This document shows, piece after piece, positions 18,973 through 29,861 of a stretch of DNA of 41,459 nucleotides. Under the pieces are notes generated by a model. It had not been told where the DNA came from. It saw only the letters and a program-made list of their open reading frames with translations, and ran no database searches. The stretch comes from Gymnopilus junonius. Its lineage: Eukaryota; Basidiomycota; Agaricomycetes; Agaricales; Galerinaceae. A program made the position numbers and the translations under genes. Positions within the stretch are counted from its first letter, which is position 1. Every line of letters begins with the position of its first letter. The DNA lies in contig JADNYJ010000290.1 in NCBI GenBank assembly GCA_015501075.1, positions 1 to 41,459 on the forward strand. Direction: 5' to 3'.

Positions 18973-19319
18973 CTGTACTAAACCGACCGACTCTTCGGTC
19001 ACGCGTCACAAAGCCGGCCGAAGAGAAGAGATTTCCCTGTTTGTCACGCATCACTGAGGGCTCCGAAGAGGGTGACAGGCCAAAAAAAGAACAGCCAAAA
19101 ATGGTAAAAAAAATCAAAAATTTTCTCCCTCTACCTGTGTAGTGTTGTATACAAATGACAGCGACAAAATTTATCAATTTCAAACCATCCACCATGATTT
19201 GCAACCAGTCGAAGAGTTTTGCCTCTTCGTCACGCGTCCCAGGCACCCCCGAAGAGCCGAAGAGATGGCCGAAACGTGTCACGCGTCACCCCGCTGAAGA
19301 GTCGGTCGGTTTGGTACAG
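18973..19319. mobile_element. 347-bp MITE with TA target duplication (Tc1/mariner-like)
   Basis: The ends are inverted: CTGTACTAAACCGACCGACT on the left, and its near-exact complement, with GGTACAG, on the right. TA flanks both sides (18971-18972 and 19320-19321). Internal sequence is built of repeated TCACGCGTC and CCGAAGAG motifs in both orientations. There is no transposase. The structure fits a non-autonomous Tc1/mariner-type element inserted downstream of the HNH exon. Confidence 0.8.
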
Positions 19320-20119
19320 TAGATGAACATACCATCGTCGCTTGGACTGCGGAGTGTATTGTGGTTTGACGATTTGACGATAGACGTCAAGTAGTTTTTT
19401 TTCACTTCTTAAAGTTGAGCGGCAACATCCCTCGATCAGATTCCATTGTAAACAACCCGTTCTGTGTGGGAACGGTATAAGATGAGGGGGGTTGGGTGAA
19501 GGACGGAACCATTCACAATTCCAGTCAAGTCCAGATATGGTGAGAACCCTCAGGATCACGGTCCTGAGCAAATCTTCGAGTAAGGGTGAGCCAGTTCCTT
19601 CTATTTAGAGCTGCTCTCGTGGCTAGCTGCAAGCTGAGGGAATTTTAGCTAGTACAGGCCATTTTATACCTAAGTAGCTAGTGAAATTTTACTCTAAAAT
19701 TTTAGAAGGGATAAATATGAAGAGATAGAAATGACTCAGAGAGTCTTTTTTAAGTAGGGAGCTCAACAACGAGAGATCGACGAGCACCTGTTAGTTGATG
19801 CACTAGGTTTCTAAAAATAAAATGAATTGAGTGGAATAACTTGCCTGTGGTCGTCTAGCGAACATTCAATTCCTGGATCTTCATGCATCCGTTGTGAGCA
19901 TGAAAATGACTAATTCCGTGCGCAACCGGAGCGCAAGCTCCACACCATTAAGCGACGAGATCTGGGTATTGGAATAGGTGTATGTAGGGTATCACAGAAT
20001 ACATATGATATATTGTTACGAATGAGGGTTGTAATAGGACGAAGCACTGAACGTTTTCAAGAAAATATAATATCACACCACAATCAGCCAGTCTTTTCAA
20101 ACAGAGACGCCCCCCATCC
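19320..20119. other. Intergenic region
   Basis: No gene is recognised. A perfect short inverted repeat, AAATTTTA-ctc-TAAAATTT, occurs near 19685-19703. The right part is the 3' flank of the gene ending at 20120. Confidence 0.45.
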
Positions 20120-22270
20120 TCACAACGCACAGACGACCTGCATCCCATCGCTCAACACCGACTCAATCTCTTGCTCTTCCACCTTCGCTCCCTTCCCCTT
20201 CACATGTTCAATCGCACTGGTCGTCGCACTCCCAACACCCGCCCCTTGTCCACTCCCATCGCCACTCATACCACACTCATCCACAGGTGTAGTAACCGCC
20301 GAGTTAGCAGGAGTCGTCAACGCGCTATCGTCGCCAATCTCCCCCCTAACAGGGAACGCAGAAAGCTGAGATCCACACGAACTCTCGCTGCTAGTGGGGC
20401 TGGGCTTGCCAGGGTACCAACGTTGACCTCCTGCGACGTCGCTGCTCATGTTCGCGAGAGGACTATCGGGGGTGAGATTCCCGTCTCCAAGACTATCCCT
20501 ATAGGCAAGGAGCGCCTGGAAGGTCCTCTCGCTTGGGAAATCGAGGTTCAGCCGGGGTGGCACGGCGGCGCGTTTCATGGAGGCAGAGGAAGAAAAGTAA
20601 GGAGCAGCAGAAGTGAGAGTGTTGGGAGGCGTAGAAGCTTTTGTAAATATACGGGGAGGTGAAAGGGTATTGGTGTGAGGGTTAGCCGCCTCTTCAGCAT
20701 CACGGTTACGTCCTTCTTCGTCGGCGAGCTGAGGGCTCGGATGAGGGGCGCAGAAGGGGAAAAGCAGCGGATCAATTTGACTGAGGATTGCAGCTTCATC
20801 CATTACCTCCTTATGTTGCGCCTGAGAAGCCATCAAGAGATACTGCATAGTTTCCTTGTTCGTATAACCTTCTTGTTGCCGTCTAAGATCGTTAAACTGT
20901 CCCAAACCCAAGCGAGCATCCATCAGCTGAGGTAATGCCGAGTTCTCGGCTTCAACAACCCCAGACTCTGCCGTTGACGAAGGAGACTCGAACTGCATTT
21001 GCGAAAATTGCTCCGGACTCCAGAGCGGAACAATACTTGGCACGCGTGGGCGACGAACATGGAAATTCGGATCAAGGGAAGCGTTACTATTCTCTTCTAT
21101 GACAGCCAAATCCTTCGTCCTCATGAATTCGGCGTACGCAGAAGCGTAATCCTCGTGTCTATATTGCCAGCCGTTTGGAAGACCATTGTAGAGTGAAACT
21201 TCCCGAGACATAGATTGGCCGTGGAGACCTTTGGGAGGAGTATTCGTGGTAAAGCCAGATAATGCTTTAATCCCGCGAGCACGAAGAACCGCTTCGCGAT
21301 AGGCGGCCTCCAAAGGATCGTCAGAGAGCAAATTCGACTGTGAGGTAGGACTATCGACTGGGCCTCCGGCAGGCGGCCACGGTAGTACGTTTCCAGAAGA
21401 CCTGGACGGCGGAGGATCTCCACCAGAATGAGAGTGAGGGTGGTCAAGGATGGTGTCACAGGGATGAAACACACCAGGTTGGAAAATATCAGGAACGGCA
21501 GGAAGTGTAGGCATTCTCTCATAAGCAGGCGCAGAAACTGACTTCCTCATTGGTCTCGGTGCCGACGCTGTAGCCTGAGCAATCTTGAGAGCCGCCGCGC
21601 TGTCGACATTGCCACATTTCTTCATGATGCACGTCGGGCACGCCTTGATAAAACTCGAGACAAGATCCTTCGGAACCCAGGTATAGTGCTTCCGGATCAG
21701 AGCGCATGTCTTATCCCGTCCTCCATGACCAGTGCTTCCGTGACAGTAGCACAAGAGATCGTACAGTTGCTCTTGGATTGCCACAAGCAGGCCGTCGTGG
21801 AGCAGCACCTCCTGGGGCAAATCGTCTTCGTTGGGGGGAGGTCCTAAAGTTATACGGTGTGTCTTGCTGACAGTAAACATCTTCCGAGCCCAGAATCTGA
21901 ATTGGGCCGTCTCGCCTGGCGTTTCCGGTTCATGAAGCACGTCCCAGATACGGTCGAACATGGACTGGGAGATAAGAGCTTTGCCCTGCCTGCGAGGTGT
22001 GAGAGACTGGAGGTAGGAAGCCTCGACTCGCTTGTACTGATCATACGTCGGGAATCCAGGCCGTTCGAGGTGATTGAGGTCGCTGGTAGCCGACCCAAAA
22101 GACCGGTTAGGAGAGGAATCTGTACTCCGAGCTGAAGCAGGCGAAGACTTGTCGGAGGAGCCATCAGGCATAGACCTAGAGATAACCATAGGTATTGCGC
22201 CTCGAGCGTAAGGTTTGAAACTAGTAGACGAGTTTCGTCGAGAGCCAGAAGACGGGCGTGCAGGTGACAT
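20120..22270 (-). CDS. Integrase-type (H2C2) zinc-binding domain protein, 716 aa
   Basis: Intronless 716-codon frame starting MSPARPSSGS. Residues 177-214 carry H-x4-H-x28-C-x2-C (HGSTGH ... CPTC) with the spacing of the HHCC zinc finger at the N-terminus of retroviral and Ty3 integrases (zf-H2C2). The domain extends back to about residue 80 with an unrecognised helical part. No integrase catalytic core, reverse transcriptase or protease lies nearby. The remaining 500 residues are long, Ser/Pro-rich and probably disordered, with a few charged helices. Single-domain proteins like this are widespread in fungi and probably derive from domesticated retroelements; a DNA- or protein-binding regulatory role is inferred only. 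The window offers no partner gene. Confidence 0.8.
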   Translation of the reverse strand: MSPARPSSGSRRNSSTSFKPYARGAIPMVISRSMPDGSSDKSSPASARSTDSSPNRSFGSATSDLNHLERPGFPTYDQYKRVEASYLQSLTPRRQGKALISQSMFDRIWDVLHEPETPGETAQFRFWARKMFTVSKTHRITLGPPPNEDDLPQEVLLHDGLLVAIQEQLYDLLCYCHGSTGHGGRDKTCALIRKHYTWVPKDLVSSFIKACPTCIMKKCGNVDSAAALKIAQATASAPRPMRKSVSAPAYERMPTLPAVPDIFQPGVFHPCDTILDHPHSHSGGDPPPSRSSGNVLPWPPAGGPVDSPTSQSNLLSDDPLEAAYREAVLRARGIKALSGFTTNTPPKGLHGQSMSREVSLYNGLPNGWQYRHEDYASAYAEFMRTKDLAVIEENSNASLDPNFHVRRPRVPSIVPLWSPEQFSQMQFESPSSTAESGVVEAENSALPQLMDARLGLGQFNDLRRQQEGYTNKETMQYLLMASQAQHKEVMDEAAILSQIDPLLFPFCAPHPSPQLADEEGRNRDAEEAANPHTNTLSPPRIFTKASTPPNTLTSAAPYFSSSASMKRAAVPPRLNLDFPSERTFQALLAYRDSLGDGNLTPDSPLANMSSDVAGGQRWYPGKPSPTSSESSCGSQLSAFPVRGEIGDDSALTTPANSAVTTPVDECGMSGDGSGQGAGVGSATTSAIEHVKGKGAKVEEQEIESVLSDGMQVVCAL

Positions 22271-22903
22271 TAGAACGAGTTGGTTTGGAACGGAAATAGT
22301 CTGTGCAGAACCAGAATGTCAAAGGACAGCAAAAACGCCAGATGATACAGTCGTGTAAGAATAAGGGGCCTTCCGCTTGAACGAGGCCTCAGCGGCGTTG
22401 TATGGTGGTGGTCGAGGGAAGGATTCGAGATGAGGCTGACCGTCCGCCGCAAATCCGAAATAAGGCAAAATGTCATGTGATCTTCGGGGAAATAACCTGG
22501 ACGGCTCCAGAGCTCCGGCGCAACTGCTACCTGTGATCTATCATCTCCCTGGATCTCCTTAGCTTTGTAGATCGACGCTGTGCCATGAATTTTTCTCCCG
22601 CATTAATATTTAAGGACGCCCAGAAGTTCATCCAAAATAGTTTTTCCGTCTCTTAAAACTGTGACGTTGCGAGGTATTTCTTTCGGGTCCTCCTCCACGA
22701 TCTATCGTTCGAATATTCATTTCTGCAGCCCAAGCTTGCATAAGATTGATGGTCAGAAGGGCTGATTTCCAAGCCAGATTTCCAGTGGACTGGTACAATG
22801 TATTAAGTACAATTATCCCGTCGCAGAATCCTCGTGTGCACCATAATTTGCAATCCATGCTACGCTACGCACCCACTACTGTACTGTCCTCACTACCATG
22901 ATG
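22271..22903. other. Promoter region of the zinc-binding gene
   Basis: This lies between the start of the 716-aa gene and the stop of the MYND gene, both on the minus strand. No gene, repeat or RNA was recognised; an AT-rich stretch lies near 22590-22620. Confidence 0.45.
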
Positions 22904-23565
22904 CTAATACACAGGCTTTACTCTGCCATACTCTTCAAAATACGTCACAAACAACTTCAAATCCTGTTCCATATCCACATTGTCATAGAAATCATACGAG
23001 TATAAGCTTTTCATTCTCAACGCCACTATATTTCCACACCACTGGTGCCCTGCTTTGCCTCCCGTAACGTTCACGACACAACGGTTTAAGGGCAATCTGT
23101 TCATAGAAAAGTTGTCGTCGCACATGAAGCAGAGACCTCGCCCAAGTTCCGGTCCGTTGATTCCCAACCGGTTAAAGTATAGGGGTCTCACTGCCGCATT
23201 TGGGTGCTTGAACCATACATCCCTGTCGAGCTTGTGGTATTCGCCATCGTCCTCACTCACGCGAGACAACTCCCAAGGAACCTTCACTAGACGGGGCTTG
23301 GTTTCATTCACGGCGAAGAGGATGGCATCGAATGTGTTAGCACCAGCTGCCTTGACCTTGAGGCAGTACTCTTTGTGTGCTCGCCAGTCCTGCAGGCAAC
23401 ACAGAGCGGGGGAGGTTCAGTTAGGTGCAGGCAATAGCATACAGCGTGATGTTCAGATCCCACCTTTTTCTGATGCTCTTTGTTACAATAAGAAACACTT
23501 TTGCAGCTGGAACACGACTTCGTGGTAGGAGTGCCACACATGAGGCAGCTTTGTATGGTCGCCAT
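22904..23565 (-). CDS. MYND-type zinc finger protein, 195 aa
   Basis: Two exons (23565-23464 and 23389-22904) with a 74-nt intron (GTGGGA...CTGCAG), phase 0, giving 195 residues. The MYND finger occupies residues 8 to about 42. Its ligands are CLMCGTPTTKSCSSCKSVSYC, then the HQKK...HKEYC part that continues across the intron. MYND domains bind two zinc ions and recruit proline-rich partners; many Agaricomycete genomes hold large families of small MYND proteins of unknown role. The rest of the protein (about 150 residues) shows no known domain, with a Trp- and Tyr-rich C-terminus. The ATG at 23565 is chosen because the upstream frame has no earlier ATG. Confidence 0.85.
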
Positions 23566-24535
23566 GAAGGATCGACGGTAGCTCGAAGTAAAGGAGGAAT
23601 TGAACGAAGTCTCTTGTCGGCAGGGACAACTTGCAGTCGAGGGCAATATGTGTAGATGGTGGTTTGTGTAAGAGTTGCCGCGGACATCCAAGACTCCACG
23701 TTCTGATCTTCAAAAATAAATGCGCGTGCGCCACCCAGGTTCATCTAGTTGCGGGGATGTAGGTCTGTAGCGTTCATTCTGCAGCATTTTGGATTATCGG
23801 ATTAGTTTGTTAACGATTCCAAGCTTCCGAACACCTGGAGACCTTAAAATCCTGCCAAACATACGGTATACAGTACTCTTTTTGTATGGAGGTAAAGGGT
23901 TCGTCAACAGTTACTCAAAAGGTTTGCATTCGTAACAAGGCCGATCTAGCCAATCCATTAAAGGATAGCGATTGCCAGAGGATAGAGTTATTACTTTATA
24001 TTTCTTCTGTCATCAGCTCTCAGGCCTTGAGTAGAAGGATTTACTAGAAAATATAATTCTTACTTGTTCTTGAAGTTACCTTCAAAACACCTGTGGCACT
24101 TCGCATGAAGGTCAATAGCGTATACACATCTCCAATAGAACGCCTTGCAATCATTGCCTTGCAATCATTATATCATGCGAGCTCAACTTCAAACTGGAGC
24201 CCTTCTTTCATAAATAACCAGTGCAGCGGTTACACTGGACGTTAAAAATAAATTGGCGTGTCGACTGTCGGGGGTAACTATCTAACAGTATGTACATCAG
24301 CATAAAGAACCACATAACTATCAAGAAACATACTGAACATAAGTAATAGGTACACTGCCATCTCTGGATCGGGATTCAAGAAAATATTATCCAGGAGACT
24401 GGCGAATATCAAGACTAGAAGGGAAGGAGACGAAGATAAAAGAAGCAAGTATCAATATCAGAAAAAGGCAAGGGTCTCTTGAGACAGTGGTTAACGAAGA
24501 GGCTCCATAATGGAAATAACGACAACGACGCCAAA
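23566..24535. other. Intergenic region
   Basis: This holds the promoter of the MYND gene and the 3' flank of the H2A.Z gene. No convincing frame or repeat was seen apart from a short tandem copy of GCCTTGCAATCATT near 24142-24168. Confidence 0.45.
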
Positions 24536-25101
24536 TCACTGCTGAGCACCTTCAGGTTTCTTGGCAGCGCTTTTGATGTTGCCCGTGAGGCTCTTGTGGA
24601 TGAACGGCAGAACACCTCCGCCAGCGATAGTAGCTCGTACAAGTGTATCTAGTTCTTCGTCTCCACGGATGGCAAGTTGTAGATGGCGAGGAGTGATACG
24701 TTTCACGCGGAGATCCTTGGATGCATTACCTGACGCAAAATCATCATGAGCATCGTACAACTTCAGGACAACAAACAGATACACCCACCTGCGAGTTCCA
24801 GCACCTCTGCTGTCAGGTATTCAAGAATAGCAGTTGTGTATACTGCCGCTTTCGCGCCGATCCGAACGTTATGTTGGGTCCGTTGTTTCAGGTAACGATG
24901 AATACGACCGACGGGAAACTATCCGATACCAATGCTCAACATGATATAACATCAGAGAAGAGAAGAAACACACACCTGGAGCCCAGCCTTCTGACTCCTC
25001 GTCTGGATCGTCCGTTGCGTCCCTGAAGGTTGCGTTGCTCCCGGCGCCACCGTACCCGACTGCGACTTTCCTCCTCCGCTTGATTTCGCTTTGGGTGGCA
25101 T
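24536..25101 (-). CDS. HTZ1: Histone H2A.Z variant, 149 aa
   Basis: Three exons (25101-24976, 24918-24789, 24729-24536) with introns of 57 and 59 nt; the phases agree and give 149 residues. The core is diagnostic: [47 protein letters not shown] and the H2A.Z-specific [18 protein letters not shown] with [11 protein letters not shown]2A.Z is placed in nucleosomes next to promoters by the SWR1 complex and affects transcription start, silencing boundaries and genome stability. The N-terminal tail (about 35 residues) is Gly/Ser/Thr/Gln-rich with few lysines. It shares its upstream region with the divergent seven-helix gene. Confidence 0.95.
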
Positions 25102-25932
25102 CGTAGAGAGCTTTGTGGCACGAAAAAGTAATACCACAGGCTGCAAAAAATGACTCGGAATGAGACAAGATGCACGAAAAAATGACTGAGAATATGACGC
25201 GCTTGTACACACCTATTGGTCCTCCAAAAATTCTTAAAAAATTTGCAAGAACTATAGTTGACGTGTTTGGAATCAGTCTGGAGCGGTTTAGGGGCAAAAT
25301 AAACGAAACTGACAGAGGGTGGACGCGACTGTGGCAGCGGTGGTGGTGGTTCCAAAGAAAGACCTATTGACGCGTATTTGGTAATTTCGCACTATCCTTG
25401 ATCAACAAAGTCACATGGCAATAAGCACTTGGGCTATAAATAGCTCTTGATTCTGTTCCTCCTTCGTCGTCCACAGTCCATTGGCGTTTCATCCCCAGTT
25501 ATTTTGACCAATACTAAGCTTGATGACGCAAGGACAATTTTATGGCTCAATTGTCCAGCGAAATATAATCTCTCCGAGCCTTTGTCCTTATGTCAGATGT
25601 TTTCAGATGTTTAACGTCCGGCGACTGTCACTTAAATTTGCACCTAGCAAAATTTGTTCTGTCATCCTTTCTCATGTATCTGCCTTCAGTAAGTATTGAA
25701 ATACTCTGTGTGGCCCCACCGTGCTCCATGTATGTGATGATTTATCCTCTCTTGTAACTCCACCCCGTGGAGATAGGAATACTGAGGACAACATAGAGGC
25801 AATACGGGAAGCTCCACTAGCCCCAATGTATAAAACAGAGGTCTTTTCCAGGTTAAAAACAGCCTTCAGCATTTTCCTTCCATATCGGCGTCTTCGATCT
25901 ACCTTAAAGCTGCTAACCACGTCCATGCCAGC
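25102..25932. other. Divergent promoter region between H2A.Z and the seven-helix gene
   Basis: Contains a consensus TATA box, TATAAATAG, at 25435-25443 on the plus strand, about 490 nt before the plus-strand ATG. No gene or repeat is recognised. Confidence 0.45.
25435..25443 (+). promoter_or_regulatory. TATA box
   Basis: TATAAATAG preceded by GGGC. It would imply a start site near 25470 and a long, possibly intron-containing leader for the gene at 25933, or a separate transcript. Confidence 0.4.
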
Positions 25933-27174
25933 ATGAATTCTGGTGTACCACCCCTTCATGATTCTTTATTATGTCAGGGCATTTCCTCCCAATTGCAAAT
26001 CGAAAAAATATCCACGGGCATCTGTGGAATCGCATACTGTGTTGTGCTCTTTCTCTACATAATCAGTTTTCGTGCTTTGGAGAGAAAGTATGGCCCGAAA
26101 AGCACTCCCCCAACTCCGACCTCTTCAAGTTCTCAGAAAAAAAGATGGTTCTACATCCTTTACATCAGCTTTATGCTTATGTTAAGCACAGCCGCATTAA
26201 TCGAGGACATTGTAACTACGGCGCAAACGGCATCTATAGTAAATGAACCGGATTGCAATTCTGCACTACTATTCCAACCGCCGTTTACGGTTTTCCCGCT
26301 TACAATTTGGGCAGCTGACGCTTTCATGGTGAGTGAGGGGTTCTCAATCATCCGGGTGGTCGTCTAATATACGATAAATAGATATGGCGATGTGTAGTAT
26401 TGTATCAAGGAGTACGCAAAGGACCTCAATTAATTTTACTTGGCATCCTCGGGCTCTCTTTTCTAGCCCAAATAGGTATGTGATGCTTGGCAGACCATAT
26501 TCTCTTTTGACCTTTAATATCTATCCATGATTAAAACAAAAAGTGTCTGGGTTTCTGGTTATCGTCCTCCTACCGATTCGTGGGTTCGCCCCAAGCTCTA
26601 TTGGAGGTACAACAACCATCATATACATCATGGCTCTCGTTTTTATTTCTCTTTTCCTAAACACCATCATCTCTGTTCTAGTAACCTTACGAATCAGGAA
26701 GCATCAAAAAATTCTTCAAACAAACTTTGGAAAGGGGCATGGCAAGATATATACGAGGGTCATCGTGATATGTGTGGAATCATGTGCTTTAATCGCATTG
26801 GCGGAGGTAGTTCAACTCGTGTTGGCTTTTATGACGCAAGCAGGATCTCCTCTGCCGCTGCAGGTGACGTTTTTCTTGCTTCCCCAGATATGCGTGAGTA
26901 GTGATCTGTTGGATGTCGAATGGTATCTAATATCAGGTATATCATCCAGGTTATCTCGCCCCTCTTGATCATATACCGTGTCGCCAAAGGGATAGACTCG
27001 GAGACCAGAAATACCAGTCTCAACCAAAATACAACAACCGACGGCGATGCCGTACGTTTACGCCGCCGCCTTACTGAAGAGAGTCTACGATTCTCATCTG
27101 CCACTATCTCGAAATCGGCAGGTGGTTCAAGCAGTGAGACGGCAAGTCAAGAAATTTCAACAACGGTCCGTTAG
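25933..27174 (+). CDS. Basidiomycete-type seven-helix membrane protein, 354 aa
   Basis: Four exons (25933-26328, 26382-26475, 26544-26893, 26950-27174) joined by canonical introns of 53, 68 and 56 nt; the phases agree and give 354 residues. Seven hydrophobic segments lie at about 28-46, 72-92, 115-140, 145-172, 180-203, 226-247 and 256-278. The motif ADAFMIWRCVVLY at the end of the third helix is typical of a large Agaricomycete-specific family of putative seven-helix receptors. Family members are usually annotated as hypothetical. The topology resembles a G-protein-coupled receptor, but ligand and coupling are unknown. The C-terminal 75 residues are Ser/Thr/Arg-rich and likely cytosolic. Confidence 0.8.
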
Positions 27175-27574
27175 TCTTTTCATAATTCGTGTAGGAATGA
27201 GAAGCATCGTGGATAATATTATCCAAAGTTCCGAACCGATTACCAGTCTTTGAGCAGCATAATAAGACTCAATGAAAGGTCCAACGGGAAGACATTTCTG
27301 ACGTACTATACTTCTGCACCCCAGTCATGGTAAGATCAATAAAATGCTCAGTGCTCCAGAATTACCTCGAAGGCCAATGGAAATCCGATGATTAATATCC
27401 TCCTAGTAATCTTAATCTACCTCGTCCTATTTACAATGAAGTTACTCGTGTACCATGCGTGTATCTACTCAAATAGTGCTACATATTCTATATTACATCC
27501 ATCGACAATCGTCCAGATCTCTATACTACCCAAAATCCACCGAAGACGTCCCATCTCAAAAATTTATATCAGCC
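27175..27574. other. Convergent intergenic region
   Basis: About 400 nt between the stops of the seven-helix gene and the minus-strand membrane-protein gene. It holds both 3' flanks; nothing else is visible. Confidence 0.45.
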
Positions 27575-29861
27575 CTACCGCAAGATCCTCCCAAGTACCT
27601 CCCACCCCCTCCTCGACATCCTTACAATATCACTCACCTCTCCCGCATTCCTCAAGCCAATATTCAAATTTCCAGCAGCCAGGAGACGCGTCAGCTGTGC
27701 GTCGGAAAGGACCTCGGCTGTTTGTGGGCCTATGATAGAGGGGATTTGGGGCTTGAGTGGGGTGGATTTACTGGCGCCTTTCCAGGCGGGCCCAGGTTTA
27801 CCTATACTTGCACCTGCACCTACACTTTGACTCATGCCAAAGCGCCTTGCATCCTCCAGCCCCCTCATGCCTGGTTTTATTTGTAACCACCCTCGCTCTC
27901 CAGGTTTACCTTCAAAAGAGCACGGGACCCAATATATCCATGTTTTCTCGTCCGTCTCCAACCTCGACCCAGCACCCTTAGGTATGAACAGGGGCTCAGA
28001 TCCTTCCTCACCATCTTGAGACCGCATCAAGGTTAACCAGGGACTGCGTGCGGAGAACACACGTGCAGCGGGGATGGCAAAGATTTTATGTGTGTATGAG
28101 CTGGTATTTTGCCGTGAGTGAGCGAGTGTGCTGGCAGGAACCATTTGGAAGATAAGGATACAACTATCATATAGGTCCATAGGCCCAAATCCCAACGATG
28201 TTGATGATGTGGGTTCTGGATGCTTACCATCGGAACTGGAACCTTCGTATCCAAATGAAGAAGGAGAAGATGAAGATGAAGAGGATCCAGATTCGCCCAA
28301 CATCCATGCAGCACTGGAAAGCGCAGTATCGCCTATGACGGCTAAGATCTGAACTTGGATTGTTCCATTGTTGTTGGACAAGTTCAGGTTTTGAGGGAGA
28401 GATGGCCTTAAGGTACTGCCGGTGCCGCTGGATCGGAGAGATGCAGAGGAAGGACCACTGGATGACGAAGAAGAGGAATATGAATTCAAAGCAGCAGCAG
28501 GATTCATTTCCGACGACGAAGATCGCGCTGTAAATGGAACAACGTACACCTCCGCTACACTGCCTTCTAGCACCACCAACCTCCTCGCCTCCCTTGCATC
28601 GAACAGATCATCCATATAGGCATCGACACTCCGCGGATGCACATGCGCCTGATACACCCCAACCCCCATAACCAGATTGGCTATTCTGCCCCTCAGCCCA
28701 CTCTCCAGAGCCTCGAGTGTCCTTCCCCTCATAGGCCTATCCGCCATCGGATGGCTGCCATCTGATAAATTAAATATTAACACCCGGAGAACAACCCAGG
28801 CGAGCTGGAACCCCGCCCAACAGAGAACAAAGAACGCGGATTGGTGGCCTAGCAGGAAGTAGGATAGGACGATGGAGAGAGTTTGAAGTGTAGCTGTTGT
28901 GAACCAAAAGAATCGCCACCAGCGCCCTGTGCGAGGGTTACGTGAGGCACCCAAGACGACTTTTTTGGGTCCGCCAAGGCGTTTGGTGGTGGGGAGGGGA
29001 TTGGCGGCGACTAGATCGAGGTGGCCGTCAGTTTCTACCGGACGACGGGAGGTGATGATGTCGTGAACTTCGAGGATCACCCCGGAAATGAATGAGAAGA
29101 GGAAGGGAATGCCGGTGAGAAAAACGATTAAAATACCGCCTTCGAGAAGGACAAGGCTGTAGATCTCCAGGGACTTGAGGAGAGAGAGGGCTAGCACGAG
29201 GACTTGGAAGCGCAGATGATGCGGACGGTAGAACGCATAATGGTAGTGTGTGTGGATTTTTAGTGAGGAGTCCGTGTGTGAAGCTGTGGAAGTCAGCTCT
29301 GACAGCATGAGGGAGGTTGTGCTGTCGAAGGCATAGACGTCGCGGTAGTTGTGTTCTGCTTTGCTCCCATGTGTTCCATCCAAAGGCTATAATGACGATA
29401 GTAGTCAGTTTTTTGAGCAAGTATGTAATTGTAGAGAACGGACTTACGACGACATTACCATCATCCGAAAAGCAGCTTACCCCAACCGGACTATCCAACA
29501 TGCCCCTCATCCTCTTTGCAACCTTACTCTTGCGCTCCAAACCCAAATCCATCCCGACCGTCCTATCTGAAGACGGTGTCCGCAGCCCAAGCATCTGCCT
29601 CAACCACCCGGTGCTTGCAGCGCTCGCACATGCCTTGATCACCGAGCTGGTCCCAAATGCGCTGATGGTCCCCCATACGAGGCCTGCTGCTCCTCTGTTG
29701 CCGAGTACAAGGTCCCCTGCGGTGCTGGATCCTATGAGAGTGGTGAGAGCCGCAATTTCAATGAGCCCATTCCCAAAGTTAAGTGAGGAGAGGAAAGAAG
29801 TAGATGCAGTAGCGGTAGCGGTCGGGGTTGTGCTGGGCTGCAAGGTGGTTATGGCGGCCAT
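27575..29861 (-). CDS. Multi-pass membrane protein of unknown function, 741 aa; paralogue of the gene at 1-1366
   Basis: Two exons (29861-29448 and 29386-27575) with a 61-nt GTAAGT...TATAG intron, phase 0, giving 741 residues. Hydrophobic segments occur in exon 1 (IEIAALTTLIGS region) and in exon 2: a long double segment LLEGGILIVFLTGIPFLFSF, and a pair around LQTLSIVLSYFLLG and LAWVVLRVLIF. These are followed by the conserved GSHPMADRPM and YQAHVHPR motifs. A Ser-rich loop precedes IGDTALSSAAWMLG, and the C-terminus repeats the helix LSDAQLTRLLAAGNLNIGL. The plus-strand copy at the window start shares all motifs that lie inside the window. The family is not recognised; a role in a fungal membrane is inferred from hydrophobicity only. 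Confidence 0.85.

Noticed and set aside
18897..19142. Plus-strand 81-codon frame
   Set aside because: It runs into the TA-flanked MITE and consists mostly of its repeats.
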